Below, one piece after another: positions 1 through 8,399 of a stretch of DNA of 36,299 nt. Positions within the stretch are counted from its first letter, which is position 1. Each line of letters opens with the position of its first letter. The notes under the pieces were generated by a model. It saw nothing but the letters and a program-made list of their open reading frames with translations, had not been told where the DNA came from and made no database searches. This DNA is from OPU3-GD-OMZ sp964515235 (GTDB lineage Bacteria; Pseudomonadota; Gammaproteobacteria; Methylococcales; Methylomonadaceae), in contig CAZEVO010000020.1 of NCBI GenBank assembly GCA_964515235.1, positions 1-36,299 on the forward strand. Reading direction: 5' to 3'. The translations under genes were made by a program, and so were the position numbers.

Positions 1-1154
1 CTATGCAGCCTTCGCCAGTGCAACCTGAGGTGATGGCAAAAGCAACACAAGGCACAGTGGAAACAGTGAAGCCTGCTACAACGCAGCCTTCGCCAGTGCA
101 ACCTGAGGTGATGGCAAAAGCAACACAAGGCACGGTGGAAACAGCAAAACCTGCTACAACGCAGCCCTCACCAGTGCAACCTGAGGTGATAGCAAAAGCA
201 ACAACACAAGAGACTCTTGAAAGCGTAAAACAGCTCGGCGTTTTAAACCCGCCTAAAACACAGACGTTGGTTCAAAATAATGTACCCAAAACAGATCTTA
301 AAGGTTCTAATCCAGCAGTAACAAATCATTCCTCTCATCTTAAAGAGTCAGTCGATGTCGTTGTTACTAAAACGACACCGGCGATTATGGATGAATTAAA
401 GAAATTTAATAACCCATATGCTTCTCAATTAGTTGGAAAAAACCTAAGCCTAAAACAAAAAACCAATGATCAGACTTTCAAATCAACAGCTAAAGGTAAT
501 GGTGAAATAATTTCCACTTCAACGTTTATTGAGAATCGCTCAAAATTACGTGATGTTGCAATTAATACTGCTGTTACCTCAACGGTATTACTTAACAACA
601 ATGAAATAAAACCAACACCTCAAAAAGCAACCGATGACAGCATTGCTTTACAATTAACAACTACCTCTGAGCACGGAGAAGAAAAAATTAAAGAAACTGA
701 GGTTCGCCGTGCTGGAGACTTAACTCGTTTTAATTTAATAACTGCTCGAAATCAACAGCACCTTCAGTCACAAATGTCAGAACGTATTACTCAGATGTTA
801 CGTGCTGGTCAGTGGAGTGCTGATATGAAACTTAATCCAGAAAATTTAGGCCCCATTAAAATTAATATGGTTATGGACAAAGACCAACTTAAAGTTATGT
901 TTATATCGCAGCATAATAATGTCCGGGAATTAGTTGAATCTTCAATCCCTCGATTACGTGACTCTTTAGCAGAATCGGGCATTAATCTGGCTGATACCTC
1001 TGTTGGCCGAGATGCACAACAAAAACAACAACAAGAGCATAGCAATGAAGAACAGTTTAACTTTCAAACTAAAATTGCAGATAATAACAGTGAAGAATTG
1101 ACAGAAGAAAAACAAAGATCAACCCATGATGGTGATTTAGATACCTTTGTATAA
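1..1154 (+). CDS. fliK: Flagellar hook-length control protein FliK, 5'-partial
   Basis: FliK is the secreted molecular ruler that sets hook length and switches the export gate (through FlhB) from rod/hook to filament substrates. The C-terminal part (from about residue 250 of the visible frame) looks like the conserved Flg_hook domain: an amphipathic start, then MLRAGQWSADMKLNPENLGP and a following beta/alpha segment. It ends in a Gln/Glu-rich tail. The N-terminal part is low-complexity, rich in Thr/Lys/Pro/Gln and begins with three 26-residue repeats. The first ATG (position 3) sits where the next repeat copies have ACG (Thr), so it is almost certainly internal and the gene begins before the window. 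It is followed 19 bp later by fliL. Family call is firm from domain plus gene order; the true length is unknown. Confidence 0.9.
   Translation, partial: MQPSPVQPEVMAKATQGTVETVKPATTQPSPVQPEVMAKATQGTVETAKPATTQPSPVQPEVIAKATTQETLESVKQLGVLNPPKTQTLVQNNVPKTDLKGSNPAVTNHSSHLKESVDVVVTKTTPAIMDELKKFNNPYASQLVGKNLSLKQKTNDQTFKSTAKGNGEIISTSTFIENRSKLRDVAINTAVTSTVLLNNNEIKPTPQKATDDSIALQLTTTSEHGEEKIKETEVRRAGDLTRFNLITARNQQHLQSQMSERITQMLRAGQWSADMKLNPENLGPIKINMVMDKDQLKVMFISQHNNVRELVESSIPRLRDSLAESGINLADTSVGRDAQQKQQQEHSNEEQFNFQTKIADNNSEELTEEKQRSTHDGDLDTFV
6..239 (+). repeat. Three tandem 78-bp coding repeats in fliK
   Basis: Units begin at 6, 84 and 162, exactly 78 bp (26 codons) apart. Copies one and two are nearly identical at the base level; the third keeps its first half (QPSPVQPEV core) and then diverges. 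The array probably continues upstream of the window. In-frame spacing means copy-number change would lengthen or shorten the FliK linker without a frameshift. Confidence 0.92.
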
Positions 1155-1173
1155 CCAATATAGTGAGTAAACA

Positions 1174-1764
1174 ATGGCTGAAGATGCACTAGATGAAGAC
1201 GACGACTTAGAAGAAAAAGAACCCAAGAATATATTAAAGATTTTGGTGTTTGTTTTAGCTGCCTTATTGTTAGTTGGAGTGACTGTGGCTGCAACCCTTT
1301 ATCTGACTGGTTTTTTTGATGTGAAAGATGAACAATCCGTAGAAGTTTTAAATGAACTTGAGGACTCAACTAAAGATGCTGATGGTAATTTAAAAGAAAA
1401 AGAATTACCGGAAAAACAAAAGAAAGAAACGCCTGAAACTCAGCAATTTGAACAAAGTTATCAGGAAATGAAGAACAAATTTACTGTCAACGTTCCTAAT
1501 TCAAAAAAATATTTACAATTTTCTCTTAGTGTCATGACCCACTATGATGAGAAAGTTTTAGGAAATGTAGATAAACATCAAACGGCACTTCGCTCTGCAA
1601 TTCTACAGGTGGTGCGACAAAAAACAGTTGATACTTATAACTCAGAGGAAGGAATGGCTGGTGTGCTCATTGAAATTAAAGAGGCTATGAATAGTGTTTT
1701 AATGGGTTATGAAGATTTTGGCGGTATTGAGGAAGTATTTTTTACCGAATTTGTCATTCAGTAA
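1174..1764 (+). CDS. fliL: Flagellar basal body-associated protein FliL
   Basis: FliL is an inner-membrane protein that surrounds the stator units and supports torque at the flagellar motor. The 196-residue product has a strongly acidic cytoplasmic N-terminus (EDALDEDDDLEEKEP), one membrane helix at about residues 21-46, a charged linker and a periplasmic C-terminal domain ending FFTEFVIQ, the typical FliL ending. It is longer than the enteric protein mainly because of the linker. It lies between fliK and fliM, 12 bp before fliM, in the standard gammaproteobacterial order. Confidence 0.93.
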   Translation: MAEDALDEDDDLEEKEPKNILKILVFVLAALLLVGVTVAATLYLTGFFDVKDEQSVEVLNELEDSTKDADGNLKEKELPEKQKKETPETQQFEQSYQEMKNKFTVNVPNSKKYLQFSLSVMTHYDEKVLGNVDKHQTALRSAILQVVRQKTVDTYNSEEGMAGVLIEIKEAMNSVLMGYEDFGGIEEVFFTEFVIQ

Positions 1765-1776
1765 ATAAGGTGACTG

Positions 1777-2757
1777 ATGAATCGCAATGAATTACTGTCA
1801 GAAGAAGAAATTGATGCCCTGGTTAGTAATACTGACGACGGTGCTAAGGCCTCGGGAGGGTATAACACTGATGTAGCTGTCGAAAGCTACGACCTGACCA
1901 TGGAAGATAGCACCTTATCGACTCAGTTAGGGGCGTTGGAAATGGTCTGTGACCGATTTTCTAGGTTATTTCGAACCACCTTGGTTGGGATGCTGCGTTA
2001 TCAACCCAAAATCAAAGTTTCTGAATTACGTGTCGAAACATTTGGTGATTATCGGAATTCAATTCAATTACCTGTTTCTATGAATATTGCCAGGCTCCGT
2101 CCTTTACGTGGGAATGCATTATTTGTTATCGACCCTGATTTAATTTTTAATACACTGGAAAGTTTTTTTGGCGGACAAGGGAAGAGTTCGGGAGACAATG
2201 ATAATTTTCGAGAATTTACGCCTACCGAAACACGAGTGATTGAGATGTTACTTCAGGATATGTTTAAAGATTTAGTCGAATCTTGGAAACCTATTTGTGA
2301 AATTAATTATGAATATTTAAGTTCTGAAGTTAATCCTCAATTTGTAACCATTGCTGAAGAAAACGACCCTGTCATTATTAAACGCTTTAGTATTGAAATG
2401 ATGAATGATGTCACAGCGACGCTTGAAGTGGTTTATCCTTTTGCAACCATGAAACCGATTAAAGATTTATTAAAAAAACAGGTTTCGGGTAATTCAACTG
2501 ATGAACGTGATGTGGACTGGCATCGGAAATTATTTGACGCGATCTGTGATGTCGACTTAGAAATAAGATCAAATATCGCTCATCCGAAAATTACCCTTTA
2601 TGAGTTAGTTAATTTTAAAGAAGACTTGATCATACCTATTAAGGTAAATGATACTCTGCCCCTTGTTATTGAAGGTGTACCGGTATTTGATGGTCTATAC
2701 GGGACCACAAACGGGCATGCAGCTATTAAAGTATTACAAATACATGAACAGGATTAA
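1777..2757 (+). CDS. fliM: Flagellar motor switch protein FliM
   Basis: FliM is the C-ring switch subunit that binds phospho-CheY and passes the signal to FliG. The 326-residue length is normal. The N-terminus has the conserved CheY-binding peptide LSEEEIDALVS, followed by the middle CheC-like domain (about residues 45-235, with the family's typical FFGGQGK stretch near residues 130-136) and a C-terminal SpoA-type domain (about residues 250-320) that pairs with FliN. It sits in the fliL-fliM-fliN order, with fliN starting 11 bp downstream. Confidence 0.97.
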   Translation: MNRNELLSEEEIDALVSNTDDGAKASGGYNTDVAVESYDLTMEDSTLSTQLGALEMVCDRFSRLFRTTLVGMLRYQPKIKVSELRVETFGDYRNSIQLPVSMNIARLRPLRGNALFVIDPDLIFNTLESFFGGQGKSSGDNDNFREFTPTETRVIEMLLQDMFKDLVESWKPICEINYEYLSSEVNPQFVTIAEENDPVIIKRFSIEMMNDVTATLEVVYPFATMKPIKDLLKKQVSGNSTDERDVDWHRKLFDAICDVDLEIRSNIAHPKITLYELVNFKEDLIIPIKVNDTLPLVIEGVPVFDGLYGTTNGHAAIKVLQIHEQD

Positions 2758-2768
2758 TAGGAGTTATT

Positions 2769-3107
2769 ATGAGTGAAGATTCTGCTGAAAACATCCCTGA
2801 CTCAGTTGAAGAACAAGTTAAGGCACCCACCATTAACACCATTGAAGATGAAGTGGATATTGATGTTTTACAGAATATACCGGTCACACTGTCTGCAGAA
2901 GTAGGGCGTACTGTGATGAAAATCAGGGACATCTTACAACTTAGTGAAGGCAGTATTGTTGAACTGGATCGAATTGCTGGAGAGTCAATTGATGTTTTAG
3001 TCAATAATACTGCAGTCGCACGTGCTGAAGTTGTGGTAGTTAATGAGCGGTATGGTATTAGACTCACGCAGGTTCTTGATGCAGCTGATCGGTTACGTAA
3101 ATTGTAG
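2769..3107 (+). CDS. fliN: Flagellar motor switch protein FliN
   Basis: FliN forms the base of the C-ring with FliM and docks the FliH/FliI export complex. The 112-residue product has an acidic, variable N-terminus (about residues 1-35) and a complete SpoA domain (about 36-110) with the family pattern of IPVTLSAEVGRT followed by GSIVELDRIAGESIDVLVN and a C-terminal NERYGIRLTQ segment. A clear ribosome-binding site (aggag) lies before the ATG. It is followed 8 bp later by fliO. Confidence 0.96.
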   Translation: MSEDSAENIPDSVEEQVKAPTINTIEDEVDIDVLQNIPVTLSAEVGRTVMKIRDILQLSEGSIVELDRIAGESIDVLVNNTAVARAEVVVVNERYGIRLTQVLDAADRLRKL

Positions 3108-3115
3108 TTTTTCAT

Positions 3116-3442
3116 ATGACAGATCAAGCCGAATTAATTCAACCCCTCCTTAATTTGGCGTTGGTATTGCTTTTAGTTATCGCCTTTTTATGGTACTTGA
3201 AACAATATTATCTAAAAAAGAATTCTAAAACCGGCCGCCTGGTGTATTTGGAAACACTGTCTGTTGGAACAAAAGAACGTGTGGTGTTAATTAAGGTAGA
3301 TTCTCGTACTTTATTATTGGGTGTTTCACCCCAAAATGTCGTTCTACTTTCTGAGATATCTGAGCATAACAAGTTAACCGAGGAAACTAACGTTAAACTA
3401 CCATTTTCAGAAGTGACTAAAGATATACTTAGGTCGTCGTAA
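3116..3442 (+). CDS. fliO: Flagellar biosynthesis protein FliO
   Basis: FliO is a poorly conserved membrane protein that helps assemble the FliP ring of the flagellar export gate. The 108-residue product has one membrane helix (about residues 9-27) and a cytoplasmic domain with the usual FliO-type pattern around LETLSVGTKERVVLIKVD and LLLGVSPQNVVLL. It lies between fliN and fliP, and its stop codon overlaps the fliP start by one base (TAATG), indicating translational coupling. The call rests on domain pattern and position. Confidence 0.93.
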   Translation: MTDQAELIQPLLNLALVLLLVIAFLWYLKQYYLKKNSKTGRLVYLETLSVGTKERVVLIKVDSRTLLLGVSPQNVVLLSEISEHNKLTEETNVKLPFSEVTKDILRSS

Positions 3443-4188
3443 TGGTTATTTTCCGAGTTATCTTGGTATTTTTATTCCTAGTTCCTGAAATAACATTAGC
3501 TCAAGCCCCAGGACTTCCGGGGATCGTGATTGAAGATTTGCCTGGAGGAGGGCAAAGCTATAGTCTGACATTACAGATTTTAGCATTAATGACTTTATTA
3601 ACACTGCTACCTGCAGTGTTATTAATGATGACTTCTTTTACACGGATCATTATTGTTTTATCGATCCTCAGGCAGGCGTTAGGGACACAACAAACACCGC
3701 CTAATCAAGTGCTCATTGGTTTAGCATTATTCTTGTCATTTTTTATCATGGCTCCTGTTTTTACCCAAGTTAATGACGATGCTATCCAACCTTATTTAGA
3801 AGAAACCATTAAGGCAGAAGTTGCTATTGAAAAAGCACTCATTCCGATCAAGAGCTTTATGCTCAAACAAACACGCCATACTGACATTGAATTATTTGTA
3901 CAACTGGCAGGCCATGAAGAATTAAAAGGTACAGATGATGTTCCACTACGTTTTCTACTGCCTGCATTTGTAACCAGTGAATTGAAAACGGCGTTCCAAA
4001 TTGGGTTTTTAATTTTCGTACCTTTTATGGTGATAGATTTAGTCGTTGCTAGTGTTCTGATGTCTATGGGGATGATGATGTTATCGCCGATGATGATTTC
4101 ACTTCCGTTCAAGATTCTTTTATTTGTTTTAATTGATGGCTGGTCGTTAATTATGGGAACCTTAGCGGGGAGTTTTTATGCAGCCTGA
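3442..4188 (+). CDS. fliP: Flagellar biosynthesis protein FliP
   Basis: FliP builds the pentameric core of the flagellar type III export gate with FliQ and FliR. The 248-residue product begins with a cleavable signal peptide (about residues 1-20, ending near TLAQA), typical of FliP, followed by four membrane segments. Conserved stretches are MTSFTRIIIVLSILRQALGT, QTPPNQVLIGLALFLSFF and, near the C-terminus, MGMMMLSPMMISLPFKILLF. It overlaps fliO by one base and precedes fliQ by 12 bp. Confidence 0.98.
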   Translation: MVIFRVILVFLFLVPEITLAQAPGLPGIVIEDLPGGGQSYSLTLQILALMTLLTLLPAVLLMMTSFTRIIIVLSILRQALGTQQTPPNQVLIGLALFLSFFIMAPVFTQVNDDAIQPYLEETIKAEVAIEKALIPIKSFMLKQTRHTDIELFVQLAGHEELKGTDDVPLRFLLPAFVTSELKTAFQIGFLIFVPFMVIDLVVASVLMSMGMMMLSPMMISLPFKILLFVLIDGWSLIMGTLAGSFYAA

Positions 4189-4200
4189 TAGGAAAAATAG

Positions 4201-4467
4201 ATGACTCAAGGAGAAGCACTGGATATCGGTCGTGAAGCGCTATGGGTCGTTGTTATGGTTGCAAGTCCATTATTATTGACAGCACTCGCTGTTGGTTTAT
4301 TAATTGGCGTTATTCAAGCAGCTACATCGATTAACGAGGTTACTTTAAGTTTTATTCCTAAACTGTTGGCAGTCGTTGCAGCGTTATATTTTTTCGGCGC
4401 CTGGCAACTCAATTTATTAACTAATTTTGCCACTGGGGTCATCAATCGGATCCCTAGTTTGATGTAA
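4201..4467 (+). CDS. fliQ: Flagellar biosynthesis protein FliQ
   Basis: FliQ is the small two-helix subunit that packs around the FliP/FliR export gate. The 88-residue product has the expected length, two hydrophobic hairpin helices (about residues 14-38 and 50-75) and the signature LIGVIQAATSINEVTLSFIP. A purine-rich ribosome-binding site (aggaaaaatag) precedes the ATG. The gene sits in the invariant fliP-fliQ-fliR order. Confidence 0.97.
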   Translation: MTQGEALDIGREALWVVVMVASPLLLTALAVGLLIGVIQAATSINEVTLSFIPKLLAVVAALYFFGAWQLNLLTNFATGVINRIPSLM

Positions 4468-4479
4468 TGAGAAACGGCT

Positions 4480-5081
4480 ATGATTATTTTATGGGATGAC
4501 ATTATCGAGTGGTTTTATACCTTTCTCTGGCCTTTTAGTCGAATTAGCGCTGTTCTATTAGTCGCCCCGATTTTTTCATCTACCATAGTGACGGTAAGAA
4601 CACGCGTCAGTCTTGCATTATTACTAACATTTTTAATTTACCCGCTTTATGACTGGCCTATTATTGATGTCACCTCAGGGATCGGCTTAACACTATTTTT
4701 ACAACAAGTACTGATTGGCGTTACCATCGGCTTAATTATGCAATTTGCATTTGCCGCTATTACCAGTGCCGGTGCCTTTATTGCTACCTCGATGGGTTTA
4801 AGTATGGCGGTTGTTGCCGATCCAGTTAATGGTCACCAATCGCCTGTACTAGCACAATTTTTACTGGTCATTGCAACATTAGTTTTTTTATCTATTGGTG
4901 GGCATTTAATTGTCATTGAGATGATGCTTGATAGTTTCAGATTAATCCCAATTAATGAGTTCTATCTCAATAGAGAAATGCTCTGGGCTATTTTACAATG
5001 GTCTTCACTCATTTTTTCAGGTGCCATCATGATTGCTTTACCGGCTATGATCACCTTATTACTAATCAATTCAGCGATGGG
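4480..5081 (+). CDS. fliR: Flagellar biosynthesis protein FliR, 3'-truncated by assembly gap
   Basis: FliR caps the helical export-gate complex with FliP and FliQ and contacts FlhB. About 200 residues are visible, with several membrane helices and the conserved FliR stretches FSRISAVLLVAPIF near the N-terminus and FIATSMGLSMAVVADPVNG in the middle. FliR proteins are usually about 255-265 residues, so roughly the last 55-65 residues are lost in the run of N. The frame appears to continue into FlhB across the gap only because the gap was padded to 100 N. Confidence 0.95.
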
Positions 5082-5181
5082 NNNNNNNNNNNNNNNNNNN
5101 NNNNNNNNNNNNNNNNNNNNNNNNNNNNNNNNNNNNNNNNNNNNNNNNNNNNNNNNNNNNNNNNNNNNNNNNNNNNNNNNN
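5082..5181. other. Assembly gap, 100 N
   Basis: Exactly 100 N separate the FliR body from the FlhB C-terminal half. The round number suggests a placeholder for unknown length. From the usual sizes of FliR and FlhB, roughly 0.8 kb of real sequence is missing here, so the apparent in-frame FliR-FlhB join is not biological. Confidence 0.97.
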
Positions 5182-5682
5182 CATGTTAAAAAACTTAAAA
5201 TGTCCCTTCAAGAGATTAAAGATGAACTCAAAGATGTTGAAGGGCGCCCTGAAGTCAAACAACATATCCGTCAGAAACAACATGAAATGGCAACCGCACG
5301 AATGCTTGAAGACGTTCCTTCTGCCGATGTGTTAATTGTAAACCCAGAACATTTTGCTGTTGCGTTATCTTATGATCGTAATAGTGAAGCTGCGCCTATA
5401 CTAGTTGCCAAAGGTGCTGATGAAATAGCTAAAAAAATACTCGAAATCGCACAAGATCATCAAATACAAATTTTACGCATCCCTCTTCTGGCAAGGGCCT
5501 TATTTTTTACCACCGAAGTAAAACAAGAAATACCGGATTCATTATATACCGCTGTTGCACAAGTTTTGGCCTATGTTTTTCAACTTAATGAGTCACAAGC
5601 AGGCGCACCAAAACCGGCGATGCCATCGCCTACTGTACCGAATGATTTCCAATTTGATCAAGAAGGAAACCCAATCTATTAA
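5182..5682 (+). CDS. flhB: Flagellar export switch protein FlhB, 5'-truncated by assembly gap
   Basis: FlhB is the export-gate protein whose cytoplasmic domain self-cleaves and switches substrate specificity when signalled by FliK. Only the cytoplasmic part is present: the linker helix (MSLQEIKDELKDVEGRPEVK), then the cleavage region NPEHFAVALSYD and the globular C-terminal subdomain ending at a proline-rich tail. The four N-terminal membrane helices are lost in the gap. The autocleavage Asn-Pro is present; the third residue is Glu, where enteric FlhB has Thr (NPTH). FlhB is usually about 350-390 residues, and 166 are visible. Confidence 0.95.
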   Translation, partial: HVKKLKMSLQEIKDELKDVEGRPEVKQHIRQKQHEMATARMLEDVPSADVLIVNPEHFAVALSYDRNSEAAPILVAKGADEIAKKILEIAQDHQIQILRIPLLARALFFTTEVKQEIPDSLYTAVAQVLAYVFQLNESQAGAPKPAMPSPTVPNDFQFDQEGNPIY

Positions 5683-5741
5683 CAATACATTTTTTAACGA
5701 TATAAACATAACATTCATTTTTAAACTACAGGAGAAATACC

Positions 5742-6701
5742 ATGGCTGAAGATAAAGAAAAACCGGATAAGGAAGATGCTATTACTGAAGAATTATCAGC
5801 TGAGGATACGACAACTAAACAAACTACTGATAACCAGTCTGAGTATGCAGAATTTGAGGAATTTACAGATGACTTGTCTTTATCCGATGATGCCTCTGTA
5901 AAACCCAAAAGTAGCTCAAAAAAAAGTTTGCCTGACCAGGATACCTTAGCGAGTAGTATGGGAGAGACAGCCGATGTTGTTAATAATGCAGCCATCCGTG
6001 TCAATAATTCATCTAATTTGATAAATGAAAGTGTGGTTTCACTGGAGAATTCCATTAATGCCATACAAAAAAAACAAACCATTATTTTTTCGGTATTTAG
6101 TGTTCTCATTTTAGTTGTTGTTTCCATAGGCGGCGTCTTTATGGGACGATTACAAGAGTCTATAACTCAAGCCGATGCCATCACCCTAGCAGTAGGCAAA
6201 AAAGTAATTCACCTTGATACAGAATTACAACGATTAGATGAAATGCAGTCTGAGGTTTTATCATTAAACGAAACTAATCAACGGTTAAAAAATAAAATTG
6301 ATGAGTCCATGAGTGTTTTTGATGTTTCTTTTCGTGCTGCGAAGCGACGTGAAGAAGGGTACCTTGCTAAGAATGAGTCTATGACTAAAACACTGAATCA
6401 ACACTTTGATAAAAGTTTTAATAAAATTAACAAGAGTAACGCTGACCTTAAAAATCGTATACTGGATACTAAAAATCAAGTCTCTAATTTAGGTAAAAAA
6501 GTACAAGTTTTACAAGGTGAAGTTAAAAAATTTAAAGACCAAAAATTAGTTCAAAAACTAAATGCCTTAATCACCTTGGAGCAAAATAAATATTTTGAGG
6601 TTATTTCTGCTGCTGACAGACGTCAAGCGAGTGTAGAAGCGATACAATATCCTCCAAGAGAAGTTAAAGAAGTTAAAGAAGTTAAAGAATCAAATAACTA
6701 A
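5742..6701 (+). CDS. Unknown acidic single-pass membrane protein with long coiled coil
   Basis: I do not recognise the family. The 319-residue product has a very acidic, disordered-looking N-terminus (about 1-110), one membrane helix at about residues 113-134, and a long charged helical region (about 140-300) with heptad-like hydrophobic spacing that looks like a coiled coil. It ends in a repeated EVKEVKEVKE tail encoded by perfect 9-bp repeats near 6661-6689. The ribosome-binding site (aggag) is strong and well spaced. It starts 59 bp after flhB on the same strand, so it is likely co-transcribed with the export operon. A structural or chemoreceptor-like role at the flagellar pole is possible but unsupported by any motif. 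Confidence 0.85.
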   Translation: MAEDKEKPDKEDAITEELSAEDTTTKQTTDNQSEYAEFEEFTDDLSLSDDASVKPKSSSKKSLPDQDTLASSMGETADVVNNAAIRVNNSSNLINESVVSLENSINAIQKKQTIIFSVFSVLILVVVSIGGVFMGRLQESITQADAITLAVGKKVIHLDTELQRLDEMQSEVLSLNETNQRLKNKIDESMSVFDVSFRAAKRREEGYLAKNESMTKTLNQHFDKSFNKINKSNADLKNRILDTKNQVSNLGKKVQVLQGEVKKFKDQKLVQKLNALITLEQNKYFEVISAADRRQASVEAIQYPPREVKEVKEVKESNN

Positions 6702-6786
6702 GGTGGAAACGGGGTATATACTGGTAACAATCAACCATTAACGTTTACCTACGATTTTTAAAACTATGACGTAAGTGTATTAAATT

Positions 6787-6831
6787 GAGGTAACAATGAT
6801 TCTCCGCAAAAGAACATTTTATTGTTACCTC
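6787..6831. promoter_or_regulatory. Perfect 11-bp inverted repeat upstream of the MORN lipoprotein gene
   Basis: Arms gaggtaacaat (6787-6797) and attgttacctc (6821-6831) are perfect reverse complements separated by 23 bp. A further direct copy, ggtaacaat, lies at 6723-6731. The repeat ends 17 bp before the ATG at 6849 and is not followed by a T-run, so it is more like an operator or a leader hairpin than a terminator. The binding factor is unknown. Confidence 0.55.
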
Positions 6832-6848
6832 TGAATTAAGGAAAGGTC

Positions 6849-8216
6849 ATGTATTTAGATAAAAAGATAAAACTAGTACTATGCCAGTTCGTGATAACTC
6901 TAGGGTTAACTGGGTGTGCCGAAACAGAGATCTTTCAGGCATTACAAGAACAAGGTTTAGTCATTAAATTGGGTCCACCGGTGCTGTCTGGAACCTATGC
7001 TGCTTTTTATCAGAATGGTCAAAAAAAAGTTGAAGGTGGGATACGAAATGATCAACGTGAAGGCTTGTATACCTGGTGGTATGAAAACGGACAAAAAAAA
7101 GCAGAAGGCTTTTATAAAAACGGGGAAATCACAGGCCTTTGGACCTCATGGTATGCACAAGGGCAAAAAGAAAGTGAGCGGATTATTAAAAATGGCAAGA
7201 TTTCAGGGCTTGTTACACTTTGGAGTGAACAAGGTAATAAAAAGATTGAAGTGAATTATCACCCCGAAAGTAATGATGTACTTTGGACTGAATGGTACGA
7301 CAACGGTCAGAAAAAAGAAGAAGTTAGTTTTAAAGGCAATGTAATACAAGGGTTAAGAACACTTTGGCAAGAGAATGGATTTAAAGAAATAGAGATTAAT
7401 TATCAAGATGGAAAACCACATGGATTACGTTCAGAGTGGTATGGAAATGGACAAAAAAAATTAGAGGCGAACTTTTCAGAGGGGCAATTGCAGGGGAATT
7501 TAATTTTATGGTATGAGAATGGTCACAAAAAAGTTGATGCCTTTTATCAAAATAACAAAAAGGATGCCGTTTCAACCTGGTGGTATGAAAATGGGCAAGA
7601 AAAAGTCAAAGCACATTATAAAAATAATCGCTTAGATGGTGAATTAATCCGCTGGAATCAGTCCGGTTGGAAAACCAGTAATTGTCAATATAAGTCTGGC
7701 AATCTGGACGGTAGTTGTTTTAGGTGGGATGCAAAGACTAAAGAAAACATGAAGGCTCATTATAAAAATAATAAACTGAACGGCCCTCTAATCTGGCGAA
7801 ATAAATTTGGCCAAAAATTATTTCAAGGTACTTATATAAACAATAAGCGAGACGGGGAATTAACATGGTGGGTTGAAGGTAATAAAACAGTTCAAGCTAA
7901 TTATGAAAAAGGGAAACTACATGGGCATTTAAGCCAATGGGGAAATGGAAACAATAAAATTCAGGAATTTAATTTTCGTCAAAACAAACTTGAGGGTTTG
8001 TCCACCCGCTGGTCTAAACTGGGTAACAAATTATCACAGATAAATTATGAAAATAATATCGTTAATGGTATTGAAACTACATGGTATGCTAATGGACAAA
8101 AACGTTATGAAGGGTACCACGATAAGGGAACAATTAATGGAAATTGGGTTTGGTGGGATGATGACGGTGACATACTATTAACTCGACAATACAACCAAGG
8201 TATTTTGTTGCCTTAA
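6849..8216 (+). CDS. MORN_2-repeat lipoprotein
   Basis: The 455-residue product has a lipoprotein signal peptide (lipobox LTGC, Cys at about residue 23), so it should be anchored in the outer or inner membrane facing the periplasm or exterior. From about residue 48 to the end it consists of about 17 tandem repeats of about 23-24 residues with the pattern G-x3-W-Y-x-NGQKK-x-E-x3-Y-x-NG-x3-G, the MORN_2 (YwqK-type) repeat, which forms stacked beta-hairpins. No other domain is visible. MORN_2 proteins have no general biochemical function assigned. It lies in the flagellar cluster and is followed by a second MORN_2 protein. The start is supported by an aaggaaagg ribosome-binding site. Confidence 0.88.
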   Translation: MYLDKKIKLVLCQFVITLGLTGCAETEIFQALQEQGLVIKLGPPVLSGTYAAFYQNGQKKVEGGIRNDQREGLYTWWYENGQKKAEGFYKNGEITGLWTSWYAQGQKESERIIKNGKISGLVTLWSEQGNKKIEVNYHPESNDVLWTEWYDNGQKKEEVSFKGNVIQGLRTLWQENGFKEIEINYQDGKPHGLRSEWYGNGQKKLEANFSEGQLQGNLILWYENGHKKVDAFYQNNKKDAVSTWWYENGQEKVKAHYKNNRLDGELIRWNQSGWKTSNCQYKSGNLDGSCFRWDAKTKENMKAHYKNNKLNGPLIWRNKFGQKLFQGTYINNKRDGELTWWVEGNKTVQANYEKGKLHGHLSQWGNGNNKIQEFNFRQNKLEGLSTRWSKLGNKLSQINYENNIVNGIETTWYANGQKRYEGYHDKGTINGNWVWWDDDGDILLTRQYNQGILLP

Positions 8217-8399
8217 CCTGTTAAAAATACCTTAATCGAACCACTATAACATTGACAATAAATCGGTTTTTGAGACGTAAAACTATGGCTGTAATATCAC
8301 TCAACTACAAGCAAATTGCATTATTAAAATTAACAGCAGTATTTAATTTTTTTAGCTTAACCACAATCTCTCTTTAGTTCTCACTAACTATTAACAGCG

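Noticed and set aside
1064..1369. 101-codon frame on the - strand across the fliK-fliL junction
   Set aside because: It lies antisense to two recognised flagellar genes and has no domain pattern or ribosome-binding site.
4480..5682. A single 400-residue protein spanning fliR and flhB
   Set aside because: The frame runs through 100 N, and the two sides match two separate, each incomplete, proteins.
8252..8257. TTGACA hexamer before the second MORN gene as a sigma-70 promoter
   Set aside because: No acceptable -10 hexamer lies at 16-18 bp spacing.
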